From NCBI GenBank assembly GCA_036337945.1, contig JAYZDF010000088.1, forward strand, positions 1 to 58,946: a stretch of 58,946 nt of DNA, in the 5' to 3' direction. This document shows, piece by piece, positions 52,525 through 58,946 of this stretch. The notes below the pieces were generated by a model, which had not been told where the DNA came from, did not search any database, and saw only the letters and a program-made list of their open reading frames with translations. This DNA comes from JAYZDF01 sp036337945 (GTDB lineage: Bacteria; Myxococcota; Kuafuiibacteriia; Kuafuiibacteriales; Kuafuiibacteriaceae). The stretch's first letter is position 1. Each line of letters starts with the position of its first letter. Position numbers and translations under genes: made by a program.

Positions 52525-53838
52525 CTAATTCAATGTGAAGATCTGGAAACCGCCATACGATTCCATTCCATGCTCTTCAATATCAAGACCTCGAAGTTCT
52601 TCTTCTTCGGACACTCGAACGCCAACAGTTTTCTTGAGTAGCCAAAAAACTCCGAAGGAAACTGAGAAAACGAAAACTGCCGTCATCCCCACGCCTTTGA
52701 GCTGAGTCAGGAAACTCTTGTCTGCGGCAAAAATCCCTACCGCTAATGTTCCCCAGATACCGCAGATAAGGTGCACAGAAATAGCGCCGACTGGGTCATC
52801 AAGCTTGATACGGTCGATCCCGATAACAGCGAGTAAAACGAAGACACCCGCGATGGCACCAACAATAACGGCTTGAAATGGAGTAAGTACGTCAGCTCCT
52901 GCCGTAACCCCCACCAAACCAGCAAGGGCACCATTCAGGGCCATCGTTAGATCAACTTTTTTCTGAACAATACGCGACATCACAGATGCAGCCAGTACTC
53001 CAGCAGCAGCAGCTAAACTGGTCGTCACGACCACGAGTGAAATCGCACCGGGCTCTGCCGATAAAACAGAACCACCGTTGAATCCGTACCAGCCAAACCA
53101 AAGTAAAAATACGCCGATAGCGGCCAGGGGCACATTGTGTCCGATAATTGGTTTCACAGTGTCACCAACGTACTTTCCATGACGCGGGCCAATGACCATA
53201 ACACCGGCAAGAGCTGCCCAACCACCAACTGAGTGAACAATTGTGGAACCTGCAAAATCATGAAAACCAGCGGCGCTCAACCAACCACCACCCCAGTGCC
53301 ACATACCGACAACGGGATAAACAAGCGCGACTAAAACGGTGGAGAAAACCAAAAAGGAACTGAGTTTAGCACGCTCAGCTACGGCACCAGAAACGATCGT
53401 AGCTGCCGTCGCAGCGAACATTCCCTGAAAAATAAAATCCGTCCAATATGTATATTTACCGTCTGCGTAAGCCGCAGTCATTCCATTGGCGGGTGCGTTG
53501 ATCCAGAAACCAGCAAATCCGAACCATCCACCCGCAGAAGCTTCTCCAGGGTACATCAGGTTGAAGCCCACACACGCGTAGGTGAGAAGACCAATCGCCA
53601 CAATCGTCACATTCTTGAATAGAATATTTACGGTATTCTTTGAGCGAGTTAGTCCACTCTCTAGGGCTGCAAAGCCAAGATGCATTACAAATACGAGAAA
53701 TGCAGCAAGCAATACCCAAACGTTGTTCAGCCAGAAACGAATCTCTTCGGCCCCTGGCTCTTTGGCCTCTGCCACTTCAGGCCAGACCGCGAACAATGGG
53801 ATCAGGGTAAGGGTTGGTAATAAACTACGTAGTTTCAA
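52525..53838 (-). CDS. amtB: Ammonium transporter
   Basis: An 11-helix ammonium channel of the Amt/Mep family (437 residues). TTG 53838 is preferred to GTG 53877: AGAGGA lies eight bases before it and it gives a cleavable signal (MKLRSLLPTLTLIPLFAV..., end near AEA), as in other AmtB. Landmarks: FVMHLGFAALESGLTRSKNTVNI, the first pore His in HDFAGSTIVHSVGGWAAL, the second in ISVHLICGIWGTLAVG, and the PII-contact tail EEELRGLDIEEHGMESYGG. The tail fits the adjacent PII, which blocks the channel when nitrogen is plentiful. Followed by glnK; upstream is a 250-base divergent region with the glycerate kinase gene. Confidence 0.95.
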   Translation of the reverse strand: MKLRSLLPTLTLIPLFAVWPEVAEAKEPGAEEIRFWLNNVWVLLAAFLVFVMHLGFAALESGLTRSKNTVNILFKNVTIVAIGLLTYACVGFNLMYPGEASAGGWFGFAGFWINAPANGMTAAYADGKYTYWTDFIFQGMFAATAATIVSGAVAERAKLSSFLVFSTVLVALVYPVVGMWHWGGGWLSAAGFHDFAGSTIVHSVGGWAALAGVMVIGPRHGKYVGDTVKPIIGHNVPLAAIGVFLLWFGWYGFNGGSVLSAEPGAISLVVVTTSLAAAAGVLAASVMSRIVQKKVDLTMALNGALAGLVGVTAGADVLTPFQAVIVGAIAGVFVLLAVIGIDRIKLDDPVGAISVHLICGIWGTLAVGIFAADKSFLTQLKGVGMTAVFVFSVSFGVFWLLKKTVGVRVSEEEELRGLDIEEHGMESYGGFQIFTLN

Positions 53839-54088
53839 AATGTTTATCCTCTTGGCTGCTTTGACTTGTTCACGCACCGTGTCAATTTCGGTGCAAAATC
53901 TGGGTTAGTGTCAATCACACACTACGTACGGTTACTAGAACTAATGAGTGTATTCACGCACTCGTCACAAAAAAAGCGGGGTTATTCCAAGCAAACATTA
54001 TAGGTCGTGCCCTGCAACGAGGCCAAAGTGATGCGCTGGCTCGGCCACTTCTTGCCAGCCAGAGAGGTTCTAGGTCACGCTCTCTCGC

Positions 54089-54982
54089 GTGAAAAACAGC
54101 TTTATTGCGCGTTGCGAGGCGATGGGACTTCCCGCTCGTTTGCAGGACGATTTTGACATAGTTCATAAACCCATTGCTCAGTGGGTAGCTAGTCAAACAG
54201 AAAACCGCAGCACGCCCTTTTTCTTGGGCGTCAATGGCGCACAAGGCTCCGGCAAAAGCACCTTCTCTGACTTGCTTTCGGCGATTCTTGAAGAAATGGG
54301 CAAAAGGGTTGTGGTTTGTTCCATTGATGACTTCTACCTCATGCGGGACGCACGACTGCTCCTCGCGCAAACCGTTCATCCCCTATGCCTATACCGTGGA
54401 GTCCCAGGCACTCACGACGTTCCTTTAGCTCTGGAAACCTTTCGCAGCCTTTCTAATGCGAGCCCTGAAGACGTCACTCCTATTCCGCGCTTTGATAAAG
54501 CAAGAGACGACCGGATGGACTCAACTAACTGGGACGAAGTCACTGCACAGCCTGATGTCGTCATTTTCGAAGGTTGGTGCGTCGGCGCCGCAGATCTGCC
54601 CGGATGGGAATCGCCATACAACGAAAGAGAAGCACAAGATGACCCGCACGGCACATGGTGCCGCTGGAGTCGAGATGCACTACTCAATGATTATCAGCCG
54701 CTTTTTGAATCGCTCGACGCTTTGCTCATGATTCGGGTTCCATCTATGGAGACTGTGTACAAGAGTCGTTGGCTACAAGAGAGTAAGCTCTGGAAAAAGC
54801 ACCAATCTACAGGCGACAAGACAGGACTCAAAGGTCTTATGACCGAAGAGCAAACGCGCCAATATGTACAACTATTCGAACGACTCACCGAGCATATGCT
54901 CAGTACCATGCCCGCGCATTCAGACATTCTCATTCAATGCGGCGACTCGTTTGACTACGAACTCGCACGTCTACCGAAGTGA
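54089..54982 (+). CDS. glyK: D-glycerate 3-kinase, plant-type
   Basis: A 297-residue cytoplasmic P-loop kinase of the GLYK/YggC kind. Walker A at GVNGAQGSGKST (Lys56), then SIDDFYLMRDARL, the characteristic RGVPGTHDVPLALETF, PIPRFDKARDDR, VIFEGWCVGAADL (Walker B-like), WLQESKLWKK. Family knowledge: the plant enzyme converts D-glycerate to 3-phosphoglycerate with ATP in photorespiration. Here its neighbour encodes an enzyme that releases D-glycerate, and the product is the acceptor of that neighbour's other half. Start GTG 54089. Its stop is two bases from the stop of the convergent fusion gene. Confidence 0.88.
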   Translation: MKNSFIARCEAMGLPARLQDDFDIVHKPIAQWVASQTENRSTPFFLGVNGAQGSGKSTFSDLLSAILEEMGKRVVVCSIDDFYLMRDARLLLAQTVHPLCLYRGVPGTHDVPLALETFRSLSNASPEDVTPIPRFDKARDDRMDSTNWDEVTAQPDVVIFEGWCVGAADLPGWESPYNEREAQDDPHGTWCRWSRDALLNDYQPLFESLDALLMIRVPSMETVYKSRWLQESKLWKKHQSTGDKTGLKGLMTEEQTRQYVQLFERLTEHMLSTMPAHSDILIQCGDSFDYELARLPK

Positions 54983-54984
54983 CA

Positions 54985-57960
54985 CTATTGATTAGATATC
55001 CAGACGCAGCCATACGGAGCAAGCCGTATTACTCCTTCAATATCGTCGTATTTCTCGTCACTAAGTAAGTCTTTCCAAGTTTCTGTGCCGATCAAATTTA
55101 GCTCAACCAACGACACTTCTCGTTCCTCATGAGACACATTATGTAGCGCAAAAATGTTCTGTCTGCGGTCGAGACTCTCCCGCCAAAACGCGAAAATAGA
55201 TTCGCCAAAATGCAGCGTGTATTGAGTAGCATTAGGATGAAATGCAGGCTGATTCTTCCGAATTGTGATTCGCCTCTTAATCTCGTCCAATACTTTTCGG
55301 TGATGAAGGGATGAATCTTCTAACGCCTCATTGAGCTCGCCTAGATTCCATTGTCGTCGATTAATCGACCGAGCTCGACCTGTCGACTTTCGTAATTCGA
55401 CTGCATTCTCAGTTCCCAACAAGCTGTGGATGTAAAATGCCGGCAGCCCCTCGAGGGCCAATGCAATTGTGTGCGCACATACAAAGCGGTCAAACTGATG
55501 TTTGTCCGGTCCCTTGTGCGTCCCCTTCATCGCATCCCATAATGAGATATTGATTTCGTAAGGATGGTCTTCACCAGACGGTTTTCTGTGGTGAGAGATA
55601 GTTCCACCAAACGACTTCATCGTATCGAGAAAGTTTCCGAGCTCTTTTTCCGACAGCAGTCCCTCTGCAGGTCTGACACCAATGCCGTCATGCGATGCAA
55701 TGAAGTTCAGATACGCGCGCCCTAACCTGGCGGGAGGCATTGACATCATCCATGTCTTCAAATGCTTACAATTCCCAGAAATCAAAGTATGAACGAGTAA
55801 TGGAGGAAGAGAAAAGTTGTAGATCAAATGCGCTTCGTTATCGTTACCAAAGTAACTCAAGTTTTCACGATTCGGAACATTCGTCTCCGTGATGATAATG
55901 GCCGTAGGTTCGATATTTTCAATCACCAAGCGAAGTAACTTTACAACCTCATGCGTCTGTCGACGATGAACACAAGTAGTGCCAGATTCTTTCCATAGAA
56001 AAGCAACCGCGTCTAAACGAAATATTCTCACTCCGTTCTTGAGGTACTTCATGATAATTCGAACAAATTCGAAAAGCACTTCAGGGTTCGCAAAGTCGAG
56101 ATCGACCTGGTCCGCGCTAAAAGTACACCAAACTTCCTTCTCGCCGTCCTTGGTCTCGACCTTGGTCAGCAGCGGAGTATTTCTCGGCCGAACGACCTTT
56201 GAAGCATCGAAATCCGGCTCGGGAACGATAAAGTAGTCTGAGCCTTTACCAGAACTCTCTAAGAAATTTTTGAACCACTCAGACTGTGAAGAGCAATGAT
56301 TGAGAACCAGGTCAGCCATCAGCCGATAGTCGTCAGCAATATGCTTCACGTCTTTCCACTTACCGAGCGCTGGATTTACGTCGTAGTAATCGATCACTGA
56401 AAATCCGTCATCAGAACTGAAGGGACAGAATGGGAGAATATGAACGCCGTTTATCACTCCCCGCAATTCCTGGGTCAGGAAACGATATAGCGTTTGTAAA
56501 GGACGTTCATCTTCGTCTACGACGGTGTCACCGTAGGTGATGGTAATAACGTCTTCTTCGCTCCACTTATCATTTCTGCCCACTGCAGTCGGCAACTTAT
56601 CTTTCAGGTTTGCCTCATGGAGAAGACGTTCAGTAAGCTCTTCTGTTCGTTCTTCGCCGTAGATCACTTCAATGTGTTGAGCTACACGCTGCTTCAACCT
56701 CACCGCTTCCGGATGAAGAGAAGGTTCTAACACAGATGAAGTGCCGTATTGTTTCGCATCTGCTTCCACGGCCTCCAACAATTCATCCATCAGTTCAGGA
56801 AATGCCGCGCGAACGCGCTTCCAGCTCGGCATGAACGGTGTGTCCATTGATTTCTCTAAAAATGCGTGACCCGCACTTATGATGTTCTCTGCAAATAGCT
56901 CCACACACTGCCCCTCAGTGTGACGGTCATATTTCAAACCATTCATGACCGCATCGTTATGATGACTATCTATGATATCGAGGGCGATTCGATAGTAGGT
57001 CGCTTTTATTGTGCGAATTTTGCCAGGAGAGAAAACCTCGCCCTGCGTAGCCATTTTGCGAAATAATGATTTCGAAATGTCCGAACTCATTCGAGACAAA
57101 CCGAGATTGCGATCGTTGACCGATAGCTCTTGATGTTTGTGGTCATACGATTCAGCGATATCAACCTGACAAATCTGATTGGTTGCATAGTTTCGATGCA
57201 TCTCTGAAAGAACACCCATTTCAAGGCCCCAATCCGCCGGAATGCGCAAATCTTCGATTACATCGCGTTGCAAAGAAAATTCACCTGCAAGCGCATAACG
57301 AAAACTGTCCAGATACTCTAAATAGTGGTTCTGGCCGAAGACCTGCTTCAGCGCACGGATAAGCGGTGTTACGAGCAAACGACAAACGCGACCATTCATG
57401 TTGCCACTCGCGATTCTTGCATAATAACCTTTGCAGAATTTGTAACTAAAAGCGGGGTTAGCTACCGGATAAATGAGCCGCGCCAGCATTTGACGGTCGT
57501 AAGTCTTAATATCGCAGTCGTGCAATGCAACAGCCCTCGCTTTACCTGTCGCAAGAATATAGCCAAACATGTACCAGACATTACGGCCCTTACCCTGCTC
57601 TCTTGGTGCGAGATTTAGAGAACGAAGTTTTTCGTCAAGTCGCCGGAGTCTCGGGCCATCGTTCCAAATAATTTGAGGACGCTGAGGCAAGCGACTGAAG
57701 TACTGGAGTGCGTGGCGAAAGTCTGACTCGTCCGCTTTATCCAGTCCAACCACAATCTGGTCGAGGTAAGGAACATGGCAAAGCTCATCGACAATCGAAG
57801 AAAGGGCCGGTGTCTGCAACTCCGAATAAAGCGAAGGCAAAATCAACGCCATGGGTCGCTCTTTTCGAAACTTTAGTAAGTCCGCTTCGATGCGTTCCAA
57901 TGGTCTTTGGTTCAATTGATGAAGAGTCGTAATGACTCCATATTGATGAAAATCTCCCAT
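54985..57960 (-). CDS. gpgS: Fusion: glucosyl-3-phosphoglycerate synthase (GT81) + GH13_18 glucosylglycerate-phosphorylase-like
   Basis: A 991-residue cytoplasmic protein with two complete enzymes. Residues about 1-400 are a GT-A fold transferase of the GpgS (GT81) type: ALILPSLYSEL, IVVGLDKADE, DXD motif Asp148-Cys149-Asp150 (ALHDCDI), CKGYYARI, GRVCRLLVTPL, LAGEFSLQRDV, DWGLEMGVLSEM, YDHKHQELS. It joins NDP-glucose to 3-phosphoglycerate. After a helical linker, residues about 430-991 are a GH13 subfamily 18 phosphorylase: ILPFCPFSSDDGFSVIDYYDV, nucleophile Asp650 (IFRLDAVAF), acid/base Glu692 (IITETN), SHDGIG (Asp758). In this subfamily, sucrose phosphorylase and glucosylglycerate phosphorylase are known; genome context favours the second. 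ATG 57960, GGGAAG five bases before it. GpgP lies 51 bases upstream. Confidence 0.9.
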   Translation of the reverse strand: MGDFHQYGVITTLHQLNQRPLERIEADLLKFRKERPMALILPSLYSELQTPALSSIVDELCHVPYLDQIVVGLDKADESDFRHALQYFSRLPQRPQIIWNDGPRLRRLDEKLRSLNLAPREQGKGRNVWYMFGYILATGKARAVALHDCDIKTYDRQMLARLIYPVANPAFSYKFCKGYYARIASGNMNGRVCRLLVTPLIRALKQVFGQNHYLEYLDSFRYALAGEFSLQRDVIEDLRIPADWGLEMGVLSEMHRNYATNQICQVDIAESYDHKHQELSVNDRNLGLSRMSSDISKSLFRKMATQGEVFSPGKIRTIKATYYRIALDIIDSHHNDAVMNGLKYDRHTEGQCVELFAENIISAGHAFLEKSMDTPFMPSWKRVRAAFPELMDELLEAVEADAKQYGTSSVLEPSLHPEAVRLKQRVAQHIEVIYGEERTEELTERLLHEANLKDKLPTAVGRNDKWSEEDVITITYGDTVVDEDERPLQTLYRFLTQELRGVINGVHILPFCPFSSDDGFSVIDYYDVNPALGKWKDVKHIADDYRLMADLVLNHCSSQSEWFKNFLESSGKGSDYFIVPEPDFDASKVVRPRNTPLLTKVETKDGEKEVWCTFSADQVDLDFANPEVLFEFVRIIMKYLKNGVRIFRLDAVAFLWKESGTTCVHRRQTHEVVKLLRLVIENIEPTAIIITETNVPNRENLSYFGNDNEAHLIYNFSLPPLLVHTLISGNCKHLKTWMMSMPPARLGRAYLNFIASHDGIGVRPAEGLLSEKELGNFLDTMKSFGGTISHHRKPSGEDHPYEINISLWDAMKGTHKGPDKHQFDRFVCAHTIALALEGLPAFYIHSLLGTENAVELRKSTGRARSINRRQWNLGELNEALEDSSLHHRKVLDEIKRRITIRKNQPAFHPNATQYTLHFGESIFAFWRESLDRRQNIFALHNVSHEEREVSLVELNLIGTETWKDLLSDEKYDDIEGVIRLAPYGCVWISNQ

Positions 57961-58011
57961 CCGTACTTCCCGTCGTCCTTCTAACTAATTCGACACCGCT
58001 TTTTCAACACC

Positions 58012-58845
58012 TTAGGCGATAGTTCTCAAGGTATCGTCGATGATTTCGTTCATGCTCATTGCCCAGCCTTTTGGACCTGAATGCTGCGCCACAACAACTC
58101 GAGCCGACTTCGGCTCCAAGACCGTACCGTGAAGGGACGGAATTACCACCGCTATATCTGCCATTTCGAGCATCTTTAGGTCATTTTGGCTATCTCCTAA
58201 AGCCACTGTCGTCCACTTTGTCTCCGGTTGCGCTTTCACGTAGAGGTCCCGCACCAACAGAAGACCGTTTGCTTTATCGTGTTCTCCCATCAAATGGCGA
58301 AAGCGCCCACCTTTAAGAATGCGGATACCATGGTCCGAAAGCTCGCGTTCAAACAGACTCCATCGATCTTCGGTATCCAGCCAAATAATGGGCTCGGTCG
58401 CCTCTCGCTCATGAGCGTTTTCTGCTTGCGAGAGCGCAAGTCCAGTTCGTTTTTGTAGTTCTGCGACCGTCCAATCAGAAAAACCTTCGAAATTTAAGTT
58501 TTCTCGCTCTCTGATCTCATGAGCAATCTTACATATTTCGACCCGCGGGATCCCATTGACCGAAACGTCGTACTCAGGTCTCTCAGGAAGTGTCTGCGCA
58601 GTGCCTGGTCCCGAGGTTTTCGGAATCGCTACCGCACCACCGTTCTCGGCGATAATCGGGGAGAAATTCCTCATCTCCTCGGATAAATCGCGCATTTCAG
58701 CTATGGTCTTGCTGGAGTTAAACACCAGTGGGAAACCCAGGTCGTACAGCCTAGCAACGACCGCAGCCGCCTCTTTCCATTGATAATTCGCATCCAACAG
58801 AGTGGCATCAAGATCGGTCACAACAAGAAGCTTCTCGACGCTCAT
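58012..58845 (-). CDS. Glucosyl/mannosyl-3-phosphoglycerate phosphatase (HAD)
   Basis: A 277-residue HAD phosphatase of the mannosyl-3-phosphoglycerate phosphatase family, which also serves glucosyl-3-phosphoglycerate. ATG 58845 chosen because GAGG lies eight bases upstream. Motifs: VVTDLDATLLD (nucleophile Asp11, acid Asp13; usual Gly after DLD is Ala), FNSSKTIAEM (motif II), AENGGAVAIP, EATEPIIW (REfSEP region), GGRFRHLMGEHDKANG (cap/Lys) and ALGDSQNDLKML (motif IV). It removes the phosphate from glucosyl-3-phosphoglycerate to give glucosylglycerate. Same strand as the fusion gene, 51 bases apart, so one operon. No separate gene is seen to the right edge. Confidence 0.9.
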   Translation of the reverse strand: MSVEKLLVVTDLDATLLDANYQWKEAAAVVARLYDLGFPLVFNSSKTIAEMRDLSEEMRNFSPIIAENGGAVAIPKTSGPGTAQTLPERPEYDVSVNGIPRVEICKIAHEIRERENLNFEGFSDWTVAELQKRTGLALSQAENAHEREATEPIIWLDTEDRWSLFERELSDHGIRILKGGRFRHLMGEHDKANGLLLVRDLYVKAQPETKWTTVALGDSQNDLKMLEMADIAVVIPSLHGTVLEPKSARVVVAQHSGPKGWAMSMNEIIDDTLRTIA

Positions 58846-58946
58846 TTCGAAGGCCTCATTATCGCATTTCCTCAACTGAAAACCTTGAGGATATTTCAAA
58901 CAAACGAGTCATACTTTAGACACTGAATACAGCTGGAAGGTCCGGT

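Noticed and set aside
53839..54088. Sigma-54 promoter before amtB
   Set aside because: TTGACAC and TTTGCA are present but the spacing does not fit GG-N10-GC.
1..58946. Insertion sequences, phage genes, toxin-antitoxin or defence genes
   Set aside because: No transposase, integrase, restriction or toxin-type motif was seen on either strand.

Overview
The window looks like chromosomal DNA of a Gram-negative, probably marine or halotolerant bacterium of the Myxococcota/'deltaproteobacterial' kind (Bradymonadales-like is my best guess, from style only). The signs are: many lipoproteins whose N-terminal linkers are rich in DSG/DAG/PDA motifs, Cys-rich secreted proteins, a trypsin-like protease with a MopE-type metal-binding motif and a MYXO-CTERM-like tail, Trp-rich propeller repeats, many GTG/TTG starts, and a gene for glutamine synthetase type II. 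I see no rRNA, tRNA, CRISPR array, insertion sequence or phage gene.

Layout. 1-3.4 kb: the edge of an unrecognised gene, a propeller lipoprotein with a 13-residue tandem repeat, and a small membrane protein. 3.6-9.5 kb: nitrogen and signalling, with an EF-hand/glutaminase/ankyrin protein, glutamine synthetase II, a NarL-type regulator and a NarX-type hybrid kinase. 9.7-16.6 kb: a GH63-like glycosidase, lipoproteins, a redoxin and an RGS-like protein. 16.7-24.7 kb: a protease/lectin read-through gene, a SIMPL protein, a GYD protein and two esterase-like lipoproteins. 24.7-28.5 kb: plant-type quinolinate synthase and a second hybrid kinase. 29.6-36.7 kb: a tocopherol-cyclase-like lipoprotein, YaaA, and a four-gene envelope module with CxxCH motifs and a Tat-exported DUF1501 protein. 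36.7-39.9 kb: betAB. 40-47.6 kb: a right-handed beta-helix lipoprotein, an AbgT transporter and an MBOAT/SGNH acyltransferase pair. 47.8-53.8 kb: gltB, PII and amtB. 54-58.9 kb: glycerate kinase, a two-enzyme fusion and a phosphatase.

Two themes join many of these genes. Nitrogen: AmtB and PII (ammonium uptake), glutamine synthetase II and GOGAT (assimilation), and glutaminase (glutamine breakdown). Osmoadaptation: BetA/BetB make glycine betaine, while the last three genes could make and recycle glucosylglycerate. In that reading, GpgS joins NDP-glucose to 3-phosphoglycerate, GpgP removes the phosphate, the GH13_18 half of the fusion splits glucosylglycerate with phosphate into glucose-1-phosphate and D-glycerate, and glycerate 3-kinase returns glycerate to 3-phosphoglycerate. 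All four steps sit in under 5 kb, with opposing activities in one polypeptide. This is the strongest candidate for an undescribed arrangement. All functions are read from sequence motifs and memory of the families; no database search was run.
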